From: Prorocentrum cordatum
Lineage: Eukaryota; Sar; Dinophyceae; Prorocentrales; Prorocentraceae
Assembly: GCA_963575745.1 (NCBI GenBank)
Contig: CAUYUJ010000703.1
Location: 62,001-126,000, forward strand
Length of the DNA stretch: 64,000 nucleotides
Direction of reading: 5' to 3'
The translations under genes and the position numbers were made by a program. Under the pieces are notes generated by a model, which saw only the letters and a program-made list of their open reading frames with translations, was not told where the DNA came from and did not search any database. Shown here piece by piece: positions 1-10,949 of this stretch; position 1 is the stretch's first letter, and each line of letters opens with the position of its first letter.

Positions 1-700
1 GCCGCCGGCATCGATTGCGAGGCCCTCCCCCTTCTGAGAAGGCCTTCCCCTTCTCCTTCTCATTCCCCCCCCCCCTCGCTCGCCCCCGACTTTCGGGCCC
101 CCTCACTCTGACCCCTCGGGGACCCTCTTCGAGGCCCGCCTCTGCGACCTGCTCGGCAAGGCGGCGACAGGAGCACGGTCCGACGCGGGACAGGCCCGTG
201 GACCGCTGCCACGGCAGCTGCTCCCTCGGCCACCCAGCTTCGCGCATCGCGCTCCGCGATGCGTGGCGCGTGGGTATCTTCGCGCCCTTACGGCGCCGCC
301 CTGGAGAAGGACACCCTTGCGGCCCGGGCCGCGCCGCGCGACACGCAGCTATGTTCGCGCCTCCGCAGGGGACGTAGATTCCTGTGCATCAGGAGCACCC
401 TGCGGACCCGCTTTCACCATATTACATGCCGAGCTTCGAATACGACTCGACCGTGCCAACTCCTCCACATCAACAATTCCAATGGCCGCACCTTCCTGAA
501 GGCCCTTGGCTCCCTGGACACTGCCGTGTGTTTCCTCGCGCACCTCCTAAACGTCAGCCTCAGAAGAGAGAGGAAGTATAGCAGCCAGGGGAGGCGGTGG
601 GGGACGAAGCAGAGGATGAGACGGGTGAGGCGAGACCCACTCCTACCTTGGTGCGCACTTCTCCAGCGTCGCCTGCGCGTAACCCCACGACTGCGACGGC
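1..700. other. No recognised gene, GC-rich leader region
   Basis: Open frames exist on both strands but show no family motif, and they run into the pyrimidine microsatellite that follows. I see nothing I can name here. Confidence 0.5.
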
Positions 701-745
701 GCCTCCTACTCCTACTGCTTCTCCTCGTGCTCGTGCTCGTGCTCG

Positions 746-800
<55 letters not shown>

Positions 801-862
801 CTTCCTCCTCCTCCTCCTCCTCCTCCTCCTCCTCCTCCTCCTCCTCCTCCTCCTCCTCCCCC
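701..862. repeat. (CTC/CTG)n trinucleotide microsatellite
   Basis: Pure and near-pure CTC, CTG and CTT triplets. The poly-Leu, poly-Pro and poly-Gly frames across it are by-products of the repeat. Confidence 0.95.
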
Positions 863-967
863 TGCGCGCTGCGTGCTGGTGGCATCGGAGTCGGTAGTCG
901 ACGCTGCCCTTCCTTCTCCCCCTGCTCCTACAACGTCGCCCACACCGACGTCATCGGCCCCTCCGGG

Positions 968-1122
968 TAGCGTGTCGCTCCGCTCCGCGGGGCGGGAGGC
1001 TTGGACAAGCCCGGGACGTTGACGCCTGGGACGGGGGACGTGGATAGCGCGTCGCGCCGAAGGGTGGTGGGCCAGAACTAGCGGCGCGGCACGCGAAGCC
1101 AAGCTTCCTGACCGTAGGCTCT
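968..1122 (+). repeat. Dispersed repeat family C, copy 1
   Basis: Shares with 18648-18850 and 48838-49046 the ordered landmarks CTCCGCGGGRCGGGA, GACGCCTGGG, GCGTGTCGC/GCGCGTCGC, GGGCCAG and TTCCTGACCGTAGGCTC. All three copies have the same orientation. It may be a short retroposon or MITE. No terminal repeats or target duplications were found. Confidence 0.7.
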
Positions 1123-1513
1123 GCCCGTCGACCACGACTACGGCACGCGTCCGTCTGCCAAGCCCAGGGCCCCCGCGAGGGACCCGAGAAGCCCCCCCAC
1201 CCACACGCGCGGCAGGCGCTGCTGTTCGACTCCGCCTGTGGCACGCCCACTTCGACGCTGCAACGGGCCGCGGCCAAGAACCCCACGGCCGCCTCGCCGA
1301 GAGACGCGGTCGAGCCTGTGGCTGGCGGCCGCCTCTGGCCCACGGCCTTCCACAAGAAGCTCGCCTGCGGGCCCCAGGCGCTCGCCCGGCCTGGCAAGTG
1401 CGCCCTGGGCCCGCACCCGAGGGTGGGGAGGGCGACGAACTCCCGACAGCGACGCCGGTGATGACCACGGCTCCCGATGGTAAGGCTTCGACATAGTCGA
1501 GGTAGTCCTGGCT

Positions 1514-1894
1514 GCGAGGCCCTCGGACACGACGACGACGACGACGCCGACGACAGCGACGACAACGATGACGGCGACGACGAGGACGACGGGGACAAAG
1601 ACGAGAGCGAGGACAAGGACGACGATGACGACTACGACGTCGACGACAACGACGGCGTCGACTACGACGACGACAATGACGGCAATGATGACGAAGATAA
1701 ACGACGACGAAGACGGCGACGACGACGGCGGCTGCCTCTGAAGGTATACAGAGGTCTCTGGAGGCCTCAGAAGATCTCCACAGGCCTCTGGAAGCGTCTC
1801 CGGCCCTGCGAGGCCCTCGGACACGACATCGACGATAAAGACTATCACGACGACGACGAAGACGGAGACGAGGACAAGGACGACGACGATGACC

Positions 1895-1941
<47 letters not shown>

Positions 1942-2035
1942 AACGGCGGCGACAACGACGACAACGACGACGAGGGTGATGCGAGGGCGATGACGACGAC
2001 GACGGCGACGATAACGACGACGACGACGACGAGAC
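1514..2035. repeat. (GAC)n array in two modules
   Basis: Two blocks of GAC triplets each begin with the same header, GCGAGGCCCTCGGACACGAC, near 1511 and 1806. They are separated by about 85 bp of CTCTGGAGGC-type sequence. This looks like tandem duplication of a header plus microsatellite. Poly-Asp and poly-Val frames here are not genes. Confidence 0.9.
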
Positions 2036-2544
2036 GGCCGCCTCTGGAGGCGTCTGGAGGCTCTCTGGTGCCTGCCAGTACCACACCATGCCCAGGAGCA
2101 CGACACCATAGCTGTGGGGGGGCCAGGACCCAGTCCCCGCACACTCCTTACTGGCGCCCCCCCCCGCCACAGACGTCGAACGAACAGAAAAACAATCGCG
2201 GGGGAGGGAAGGGGACGACCGGCAGTTCATGGGGGGGGGCAGGCTTGGCATTGTCGTCGTCGCCGAACGTCGTCGTCGTCGTCGTCGCCGAACGTCGGCT
2301 GCTCGCTGCTCTCGCACGCAAGGAAGGGCGGGCTGGGTGTTGCGAGCACCGCTCTTCCGCCACCCAGGCCGCTCCAGACCCGAGCGGGGAAGAGAGGGAG
2401 CAAGAGAGGAAGCATGAGGCCAGGCGAGTCTGGGCAGGGCTGGACCTAAACGTCGTTTCTTGTACCTCCCTGCCAAAACGAAAACAAAACACAGCCCGAA
2501 TACCGCAAAACAGCGTTAAGGTCCAGCCCTGAGTCTGGGCAGGA
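2036..2544. other. Non-coding, short GTC runs
   Basis: Holds two short GTCGTC tracts (about 2258-2295) and otherwise no recognisable feature. Confidence 0.5.
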
Positions 2545-2752
2545 GAACCCAGAATCGAATCGATGAGCCGGATCGGCGATCGACACGAATCGGATCGGCG
2601 GGAATCGGCAGCCGAGCCGGTTGAAGCCGAAGCGGCAGACACCGACAGGCCAACAGGCCTCCGCTGAGAAATCGAAGTCCGCATCGGAATCAGAGGTCGA
2701 ATCGAATCGGAAGCCATCGAACTCGAGTCGAATCGGATCGGAGGCATCGAAA
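2545..2752. repeat. Degenerate GAATCGGATCGG repeat
   Basis: Short words GAATCG, GGATCGG and AGCCGG recur without a strict period. A similar word mixture occurs at 28090-28290 and 20598-20740, so this is a recurring class of degenerate simple sequence. Confidence 0.75.
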
Positions 2753-2849
2753 TGAGTCCTGCCAGGCGAGGGTATCACTCCGAGCCTGCCTCGCCTGAGC
2801 ATCATCGCGAGCGGCCGCATGCCCTGGGGCACGGATTGGCGGCGCGCCC

Positions 2850-2912
2850 GGGAGGAGGAGGAGGAGGAGGAGGAGAAGGAGGAGGAGGAAGAAGAGGAGG
2901 AGGAAGTGGAGG
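2850..2912. repeat. (GGA)n microsatellite
   Basis: GGA/GAA triplets directly downstream (in minus-strand sense) of the coding-like fragment at 2946-3062. Confidence 0.9.
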
Positions 2913-2945
2913 TGGGAGCACGTGGGAAGCATGGAACCAGGGGCT

Positions 2946-3062
2946 GCGATCGGCCTCGCGATCGGCGGGGACCCGAGGGGCGAGCGCGCCCAGCCTGATA
3001 GCCTCGTTGGGTGTCTTGGCCTTCTTGTACTTCTCGTACCTATTGTACGAGTCGCTGCCAGC
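2946..3062 (-). pseudogene. Coding-like fragment with RYEKYKKAKT motif
   Basis: The minus strand reads GSDSYNRYEKYKKAKT followed by NEAIRLGA, then an acidic/basic stretch. From memory, a RYEKYK block after NPKR-like residues is a frequent piece of predicted dinoflagellate proteins, but I cannot name its function. It has no stop for about 39 codons and then runs into the (GGA)n tract. It could be one exon of a minus-strand gene or a relic. Codon-like composition contrasts with the simple DNA around it. Confidence 0.35.
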
Positions 3063-3316
3063 CTGGCGGGGAAGGGCTCGCGTGCGCAATGATCACAGCT
3101 GGGCTGCAATTGCCGTTGCTGCCCCCCTCCCGCGCGTTTTGCGCCTGCCACTTCCCTCCTTTCCCCTCCGCGCCAGGGGCGCGAGATCAACTGCGCCGCG
3201 CGAACCTCCCGAGGCTTGGGCCAGGGGCAACTCGCCCACAGGCTGGTGGAGGCTTTGGGAGCTTTTGCCGCCAGAGGTGTTGTAAGTGTGCGTCGCAGCT
3301 TGTCGGTGTTTTTTTG
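3063..3316. other. Non-coding spacer before cassette 1
   Basis: No motif recognised. A run of T ends at the cassette boundary. Confidence 0.4.
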
Positions 3317-4643
3317 TCCCAAGCATCCTGTGGTGTTGGGTCCTCGTTTTGAAGAGCCGGCGCCCCGCGTCCCTCCTCCTCTCCTCTCCTCGTCCTCCCC
3401 CTCCTCCCTCCTCCTTTCCGCCTCGTCACCTCCCTGCGTTTTACCCACCCAGTACAGCGTTTTGTGGCCCCATGGGGAGCTCCACCGAAGGCTCCAGTGG
3501 CAGGGTCAGCATGCGTCAACGCCACCCAGGACAGCATTTCATGGCCCCAGAAGGAGGTCCAGCGCAGGCTCCAGTGGCAGGGTCCGCTTGCGTCAACGCC
3601 ACCCAGGACAGCGTCACGTGGGCTCATAGGGAGCCCCACCGAAGGCTGCAGTGGCAGGGTCCGCATGCGTCAACGCCACCCAGGACAACGTTTCGTGGGC
3701 CCATAGGGAGCTCCACCGAAGACTCCAGTGGCAGGGTCTGCATGCGTCAAAGCCACCAAGGACAGCGTTTCGTGGCCCGATAGGGAGCTCCAGCGCAGGC
3801 TCCAGGGCACTGTCCGCATGCGTGAACGCCGCCCAGGACAGCATTTCGTGGCCCCATAAAGGGGGCTCCAGCGTAGGCTCCAGTGGCAGGGTCCGCATGC
3901 GTCAACGCCACCCAGGACAGCGTTTCGTGGGCCCATAGGGAGCTCCACCGAAGACTCCAGTTGCAGTGTCTGCATGCGTCAAAGCCACCAAGGACAATGT
4001 TTCGTGGCCTCATAAGGAGCTCCAGCGCAGGCTCCAGTGGCACTGTCCGCATGCGTCAACACCGCCCAGAACAGCGCTTCGTGGGCCCATAGGGAGCTCC
4101 ACCGGAGGCTCCAGTGGCAGGGTCCGCATGCGTCAACGCCACCAAGGACGACACGTTTCGTGGGCCCCTAGGGAGCTCCACCGAAGGCTCCAGTGGCAGG
4201 GTCAGCATGCGTCAACGCCACCCAGGACAGCATTTCATGGCCCCAGAAGGAGGTCCAGCGCAGGCTCCAGTGGCAGGGTCCGTTTGCGTCAACGCCACCC
4301 AGGACAGCGTCACGTGGGCTCATAGGGAGCCCCACCGAAGGCTGCAGTGGCAGGGTCCGCATGCGTCAACGCCACCCAGGACAACGTTTCGTGGCCACAT
4401 AGCGAGCTCCAGCGCAGGTCCCAGTTGCGCAGGTCGCATGCGTCTTCCCCACCCAGGACAGCGTTTCGTGGCCCCATACGGAGCTCCACCGAAGGCCCCA
4501 ATGGCGGTGTCCACATGCGTCCGCGCCACCGATTTCGGCGCACCCCTCGCACGTGTTGTGGCCCCATAGGCAGCTCCACCGAAACCGGTATCTACAATGC
4601 GGCACTCTCAGCTGCACATGGTTGGGTCATTCGTCAGGCTAAT
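3317..4643 (+). mobile_element. Satellite-carrying cassette, copy 1
   Basis: Leader TCCCAAGCATCCTGTGGTG, then GTTGGGTCCTCGTTTTGAAGA, a CCT-rich tract, then a tandem array of 77-78 bp units. Each unit contains GCATGCGTCAACGCCACC and AGGGAGCTCCACCGAAGG. The tail reads CAATGCGGCACTCTCAGCTG and ATGGTTGGGTC, ending GGCTAAT. The same leader and tail bracket arrays at three other sites, and sequence diverges right outside both ends. No protein is encoded; frames across the array repeat every unit. Confidence 0.75.
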
Positions 4644-4645
4644 TT

Positions 4646-4752
4646 TCTGCCATTGTTTCCAGAACCCCGACGTCGTGATTCTTCCATGACGTGGACACCC
4701 AGAGGCCTCGACCCATCCGGGGGGACCAGTGCCTCAACCGATTAGTTTTTTT
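4646..4752 (+). repeat. Dispersed family B, left part, split by cassette 2
   Basis: CGTCGTGATTCTTCCATGACG then CACCCAGAGGCCTCGACCC and GGGGGGACCAGTGCC match the left part of the full family B copy at 21556-21715. The matching right part resumes at 6682, after cassette 2. Confidence 0.7.
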
Positions 4753-6681
4753 TCAACCATCCTGTGGTGTTGGGTCCTCGATTTGAAGAGACGGCGCCGG
4801 GCGATCTCCTCCTCCTCCTCCTCCTCCTCCTCCTCCTCCTCCTCCTTCCGCCTCCTTTCTCCTCACCCTCTTCCCTCCTCCCCCTCCTCCTTCCTCCCTT
4901 CGTTTCGCCCACCCAGGACAGCGCTTCGTGGCCCCATAGGGAGCTCCACCGACGGCCCCAGTGGGACCGCCCGCATGCGTCAACACCGCCCAGGACAGCG
5001 TTTCGAGGCCCCATAGGGGGCTCCACCAAAGGCTCCACTGGCACAGTCCGCGTGCGCCAACGCCACCCAGGACAGCGCTTCGTGGTCCCATAGGGAGCTG
5101 CATGCGTCAACGCCACCCAAGACAGCGCTTCGTGGCCCCATAGGGAGCTCCACCGAAAGCTCCAGTGGGACCGCCCGCATGCGCCAACGCCACCAAGGAC
5201 AGCGCTTCGTGGGCCCATAGGGGGCCCCACCGAAGGCTCCAATGGCAGTGTCTGCGTGCGTCTACGCCACCCCGGACAGCGCTTCGTGGCCGCATAGGTA
5301 GCTCCACCGAAGACTCCAGTGGCACAGGCCGCATGCGTCAACGCCACCCAGGACAGCGCTTCGTGGCCCCATAGGAAGCTCCACCGAAGGATCCAGTGGC
5401 ACAGGTCGCGTGCGGCAGCGCCACCCAGGACAGCGTTTCGTGGGCCCATAGGGAGCTGCACCGAAAGCTCCAGGGGCACAGGCCGCATGCGTCAACGCCA
5501 CCCAAGACAGCGTTCCGTGGCTCCATTAGGAGTTCCACCGACGGCTCCAGTGGCACAGGCCGCATGCGTCAACGCCGCCCAGGACAACACGTTTCGTGGG
5601 CCCATAAGGAGCTCCAGCGCAAGCTCCAGTGGCAGGGTCCGCATGCGTCAACACCGCCCAGGACAGCGCTTCGTGGCCCCGTAGGGAGATCCACCGAAAG
5701 CTCCACTGGCACACTTTGCATGCGTCAACGCCACACAGGACAGCGCTTCCTGGCCCCATATGGAGCCCACCGAAGGCTCCAGTGGCAGCGTCCGCATAAG
5801 CCAACGCCACCCAGGACAGAGGTTCGTGGGCCCATAGGGAGCTCCACCGAAGGCTCAAGTGGCAGGGTCCGCATGCGCCAACGCCACCCAGGACAGCGTT
5901 TCGCGGGCTCATAGGGAGCTCTACCGAAAACTCCAATGGTAGGGTCCGCGTGTGCCTACGCCACCCGTGTAGGCACTCCCCTCACACGGTTCGTGACCCC
6001 ACAGGGAGCTCCACCGAAGGCCCCAGTGGCAGGGTCCGCATGCGTCAACGCCACCCGGGACAACGTTTCGTGGGCCCATAGGAAGCTGCACCGAAAGCTC
6101 TAGCGGCACAGGCCGCATACGTCAACGCCACCCAGGACAGCGTTTCGTGGCTCCATTGGGAGTTCCACCGAAGGCCCCAGTGACACCGTTCGCATGCGTC
6201 TAGCCCACCTAGGACAGCGCTTCGTGGCCCCACAGGGGGCCCCACCGAAGGCCCCAGTGGCACCGTTCGCATGCGTTGCCCACTTAGGACAGCGTTTCGT
6301 GGCCCCACAGAGGGCCCCAAGGAAGGCCCCAGTGGCACCGTTCGCATCCGTCAACGCCACCCAGGACAGCGTTTCGTGGCCCCACAGGGAGCTCCCCCGA
6401 AGGCTCCACTGGCACAGTTCGCATGCGTTTCCCCCACTCATGACAGCGTTTCGTGGGCCCATAAGGAGCTCCAACGAAGGTCCCAATGTCACATTTCGCA
6501 TGCGTCTCCCCCACTCAGGACAACGTTTCGTGGCCCCAATGGCGGTGTCCACATGCGTCCGCGCCACAGATTTCGGCGCACCCCTCATTCGTTTCGTCGC
6601 CCCATACGGAGCTCCACCGAAAGCGGTACCCACAATGCGGCACTCTCAGCTGCATATGGTTGGGTCCTTCGTCAGGCTAAT
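4753..6681 (+). mobile_element. Satellite-carrying cassette, copy 2
   Basis: Leader TCAACCATCCTGTGGTGTTG preceded by eight T, a CTC microsatellite (about 4805-4850), then about 20 units of 77-78 bp. The tail CAATGCGGCACTCTCAGCTG continues to GGTTGGGTCCTTCGTC and ends GGCTAAT. It interrupts a family B repeat, so the cassette, array included, behaves as an inserted unit. Units near the tail change to a variant with GATTTCGGCGCACCCC, as in copy 1. Confidence 0.8.
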
Positions 6682-6765
6682 TTGACGGTCCCGTGGCCCG
6701 GTAAGGGCCCCTCAGAGGCCATGGACAGCGAGAACCTCCCCGTCGCGTTTCTGTCATGACCCGAG
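6682..6765 (+). repeat. Dispersed family B, right part
   Basis: TTGACGGTCCCGTGGCCCGG, TAAGGGCCCCTCAGAGGCC and CTCCCCGTCGCG correspond to the right part of family B. It continues the fragment that stops at 4752. Confidence 0.7.
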
Positions 6766-7885
6766 GGGGTCTGGGTTGAACTCCTCCTCCTCCTCCTATT
6801 CTTGTTAGTTGCCTTTATTTTATGCTATTTGTTTAAGCAGGGGGCGTTTTAGTTGTTTTTTCCACCCGTTTTTCACTTTTCGCTAGTGACTCGACCAACA
6901 TGTGTCAAAAACGATGCCCCGAATGAGGACGTCAAGCAGTCGGCATTGTGATGCCAAGAAACGGATTGAACACGTAATTAAAGCGGACGAGAACACGAGC
7001 ACATGGGCCACGGGCCAATCCCGGACCTGAAAATGTAACAACGACGGTGCCCAAAACTAAAAGAAAACGCCGATCTGGAAAACGGAACAAAAAACGCCCC
7101 AGCGTTTTTAAGATCAGCATCGAAGTCTCTGCCTCCACGGGGGGGCAGTAGCATGGGCGAGGCCGACGTGCGAGGCGGGCGAGGAGGGGACAGCCGAGGG
7201 GGGAAACGAGCAGACGGACGCAGCGTCCGAGCCTGCAATAGGGCCAGCAGGGGGACAAACGTGAAGAGAGCAGAGCCCCACACGCGACGGTGTCAGGTAC
7301 TTGCTGGAGCCGGGCGGGGAGGAGCGAGGAGGGAGGGGCGGGGACGAAGGAGGAGTTTAGGAAAACAGAAGGGACGAGGGGGGAAAAACGGCTGAACGGT
7401 CAGACCGCCGCGGAGGGAGGGACGGACCCCAGATATCCTGAGTTGTTTGTTTTTTTTTCCAATCCGCGACCCCAGAGCTCCCGACCCTTTCCCGGGCGGT
7501 AGTTTTGCACACAGGGCCCGAGAACGGGACCCGGAGGCCGAAATCCAGGAACAACGCTCGGATATCTGAGATGGAGGGGAAGAGGGAGGGCTGGAGGGAG
7601 GGAGGCACGCGGGCAGAGCGGCCTCACCACTGCAGGGGGGGCCGAACAAAAAGACGAGATGTGTAGCAGCCCCCTCCTTTTCCTCCTCCTCCTCCTCCTC
7701 CAGCTGGACCGCTGTGGCGTGAAGGGCACCTGCTTCAATTTTTGTCGGAGCCTCGGATCTCTTTGAAGTTCTAGTTTCGCTCTGGCAGGATGATGCTCGG
7801 GGGTCGGCGGTGGACGGCGACTCTGATCTACCAGCGGATCCTCACGCCGATGAACACCCGCGGCGAACGATGGATCCAGCCGACG
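6766..7885. other. No recognised gene; AT-richer, then GGGAGG-rich
   Basis: 6780-6800 is a short CTC tract. 6805-7110 is AT-richer than its surroundings. 7290-7660 is GGGAGG-rich. No coding motif was seen. Confidence 0.5.
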
Positions 7886-8165
7886 AGGAGGAGGAGGAGG
7901 AGGAGGAGGAGGAGGAGGAGGAGGAGGAGGAGGAGGAGGAGGATGAGGAAGAGAGAGGAGGAGGAGGAGGAGGAGGAGGAGGGGAGGAGGAGGGGGGGGG
8001 GGGAAGGGGGGATGGACGAGGAGGACGAGGCGGAGGAAGGAGGAGGAGGAGGAGGAGGAGGAGGAGGAGGAGGAGGAGGTAGGGGGGGGGGGGAAGGGGG
8101 GGATGGACGAGGAGGACGAGGCGGAGGAGGAGGAGGAGGAGGAGGAGGAGGAGGAGGAGGAGGAG
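7886..8165. repeat. (GGA)n microsatellite with an internal duplication
   Basis: GGA triplets are interrupted twice by GGGGGAAGGGGGGATGGACG, around 8000 and 8090. The array therefore grew by duplicating a larger block as well as by slippage. Confidence 0.95.
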
Positions 8166-8169
8166 AAGG

Positions 8170-8434
8170 AGACGACGTATCCAATAAAGTCTGTCCGGCC
8201 ACTGGCCTCGACCTCGGTCGACGCGGACGCATCGACGGAGGGAGATTGGGCCCCAGCTGGGTGGCGCACGGGTTCTTTTTCGGCCTCCCGAGAGGCAGCG
8301 AAACCCTTTGCCACTTCCGCCACCAGCAGGGCCCACAAAAAGAGGGTGCTCGAGGCAGACCAGATCTCAATATAGGCCTCGCAAGCGAGGGTCGACAAAG
8401 AAAACAGGATTAGCCAGACGAAGGACCCAACCAT
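8170..8434 (-). CDS. Membrane-like coding fragment fused to a cassette tail
   Basis: The minus-strand frame starts at an ATG inside the cassette-3 tail (MVGSFVWLI) and leaves the cassette at 8409. It then continues LFSLSTLACEAYIEIWSAS, a hydrophobic stretch (LFLWALLVAEVAKGF), and a charged Ala/Glu-rich tail before entering the (GGA)n tract. Family unknown. It may be an exon of a minus-strand gene with the cassette inserted at its 5' side, or a chance open frame. Composition is more protein-like than other frames nearby. Confidence 0.3.
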
Positions 8435-10754
8435 ATACAGGTGTGAATACCGCAGGTGTGATTCATGTTTTTCTGTGGTGGTCCCTATGAAGCAACGAAC
8501 CGTGCTAGGGGTGTGCCGAAATTAGTGGCGTGGTACACAACGCGAACGAACACGATTGATCTTATTGCGTGGGGAGACTGAGCGCGGGCAAATCTGAGCG
8601 CGAGTGCGTCTGACTGTGAATGAATCTGCGTGCGAGCGAGTCTACGCGCATGAATGCGAGTATGACAAAGCATGGTGTACTTGTACATGAATGTCAATAG
8701 TTTGAGAAAGACTGTCTCTGCGTACTCGTGACGCTGGGCGTGGCCGCCGCAAGGAGCGTCCCCGGGACTCCCCGACGGCATCGCCCGCGCGCCCCCCCGC
8801 GAGGATCGCGCCCGCTTCCTCCCTGTCTTTTACTCCCTCTTTGCCCGTGCACTCACAGGTCAGGCGTACTGGGTGGGGGAGACGCACGCGGACTGCGCCA
8901 CGGAGACCTTCGGTGGAGCTCCCCATGGGGCCACGACACGCTGTACTGGGTGGGGGAACCGCATGCGGACTGCGCCACGGGGATCTTCGGTGGAGCTCCC
9001 TATGGGGCCACGAAGCGCTGTGCTGGGTGAGGGAGACGCATGCGGACTGTGCCACTGGGACCTTCGGTGGGGCTCCCTATGGGGCCACGAAGCGCCGTGC
9101 AGGGCGAGGGGGGCGCATGCGGACAGCGCCACGGGAACCTTCGGTGGAGTTCCCTATGTGGGGCCACGAAGCGCGTGAGAGGTGTGCCGACATGAATGGC
9201 GGGGGCGCATACGGACAGCGCCACTGGGAACTTCGGCGGAGCTCCTATGGGGCAACGAAACGTGTGAGGGGTGTGCCGAAATGAATGGCGGGGGCGCATG
9301 CGGACTGTGCCACTGGGACCTTCGGCGAAGCTCCCATAGGGCCACGAAGCGCGTGAGGGGTGTGCCGACATGAATGGCGGGGGCGCATGCGGACTGTGCC
9401 GCGGGGACCTTCGGCGGAGCTCCTATTGGGCCACGAAGCGTGTGATTGGTGTGCCGAAATGAATGGCGGGGGCGCGCGCGGGCTGTGCCACTGGGACCTT
9501 CGGCAGGGCTCCTATAGGGCCACTAAACGTGTGAGGGGCGTGCCGACATGAATGGCGGGGGCGCATGCGGGCTGTGCCGCGTCGACCTCCGGCGAAGCTC
9601 CTATAGGGCCACGAAGCGTGTGAGGCGTGTGCCGAAATGAGCGGCGGGGGCGCATGCGGGCTGTGCCACGGGGACCTTCGGCGGATCTCCTATTGGGCCA
9701 CGAAGCGCGTGAGGGGTGTGCCGAAATGAATGGCGGGGGCGCATGCGGACTGTGCCACTGGGACCTTCGGCGGGGCTCCTATAGGGCCACTAAACGTGTG
9801 AGGAGTGTGCCGGCATGAATGGCGGGGGCACGTGCGGACTGCGCCACTGGGGCCTTCGGCGGAGCTCCTAAGGGGCCACGTAACGTGTGGGGGGTGTGCC
9901 GAAGTGAATGGCGGGGGCGCATGCGGATTGCGCCACTGGGACCTTCGGCTGAGCCCCTATGGGGCCGCGAAGCGTGTGAGGGGCTGGCCGAAATGAATGG
10001 CGGGGGCGCGTGCGAACTGTGCCACTGGGGCCGCCGGCGGAGCTCGGATTTGGCCACGAAGCGCGCGATGGGGTGTGCCGAAATGAATGGCGGGGGCGCG
10101 TGCGGACTGTGCCACTCGGACCTTCGGCGGAGCTCTTAAGGTGCCACGCAACGTGTGAGGGGTGTGCCGAAATGAATGGCGGGGACGCGTGCGGACTGTG
10201 CCACTGGGACCTTCGGCGGAGCCCCTATGAGGCCACGAAACGTGTGAAGGGGTGGGCCAAAAGGAATGGCGGGGACGCATGCGGCCTGTGCCACTGGGAC
10301 CTTCGGCGGAGCTCGGATTCGGCCACGAAGCGCGTGAGGGTGTGCCGAAATGAATGGCGGGGGCGCATGCGGACTGTGCCGCTGGGACTTCGGCGGAGCT
10401 CAGCCACATATGGGGCCACGAAACGCTGTGCTGGGTGGAAAGGGGCGCATGCGGACTGCGCCGCGGGGACCTTCGGTGGCGCCCCCCGCGGGGCCACGCA
10501 ACGCTGTGCTGGGGGTGGGGGGGGGCGCATGCCAACCGCGCCATTGGGGCCTTCAATGGGGCTCCATATGGGGAAACGAAACGTGTGATGATTTTGATGA
10601 TGATGATGTTGGTGATGATAATGGCGACGATGGTGGCCATGATGCTCATGCTGATGATGATGATGATGAGAGGAGGGGGAGGGAGGGGGAAGGAGGAGGA
10701 AACGCGGGGCGCTGTCTCTTCAAAACAAGAACCCAACACCACAGGATGGTTGGG

Positions 10755-10755
<1 letters not shown>
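8409..10755 (-). mobile_element. Satellite-carrying cassette, copy 3 (reverse)
   Basis: Inverted relative to copies 1 and 2. The leader lies at 10755 downward (TCCCAACCATCCTGTGGTG on minus) and the tail ends at 8409 (GGCTAAT on minus). The core is 89-bp units, about 9180-10390, containing ATGAATGGCGGGGGCGCATGCG on the plus strand. It is flanked on both sides by 77-78 bp units. A TGATGATG microsatellite (about 10585-10670) replaces the CCT tract near the leader. An 89-bp unit is a 77-bp unit with about 12 extra bases. Confidence 0.8.
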
Positions 10756-10756
<1 letters not shown>

Positions 10757-10818
<62 letters not shown>

Positions 10819-10848
10819 GAGAGAGAAATAGAGAGAGAGAGAGGGAGG
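10757..10848. repeat. (GA)n microsatellite
   Basis: Long GA run between the cassette-3 leader and the 3' end of the LINE. It could be the simple tail of either element. Confidence 0.95.
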
Positions 10849-10949
10849 GCACTGCGGGAGACTCATCGCCGCAGCATACCGCCGCCACAGGATCTTCGAG
10901 CGATCCCTCCCCCACCCCCAGGCCACGACCCAACGTCTACAAATCCACC

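Noticed and set aside
560-2476. 638-codon minus frame
   Set aside because: It joins microsatellite translations (poly-Arg, poly-Gly, poly-Ala) through unrelated sequence. No family motif.
1477-2532. Long acidic frame with poly-Asp
   Set aside because: It is the translation of the (GAC)n array. Composition follows the triplet and there is no domain outside it.
3464-4579. Overlapping short frames in the 77-bp array as a repeat-protein gene
   Set aside because: A 77-bp period is not a multiple of three, so the frame shifts at each unit. The frames recur mechanically on both strands.
5842-5860. GGCTCAAG in cassette 2 as a spliced-leader trace
   Set aside because: It is a one-base variant of the satellite word GGCTCCAGTGG. 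The remaining leader sequence is absent.
3317-6681. CRISPR array
   Set aside because: Units are contiguous 77-89 bp repeats without constant spacers, in a eukaryotic context and without cas genes.
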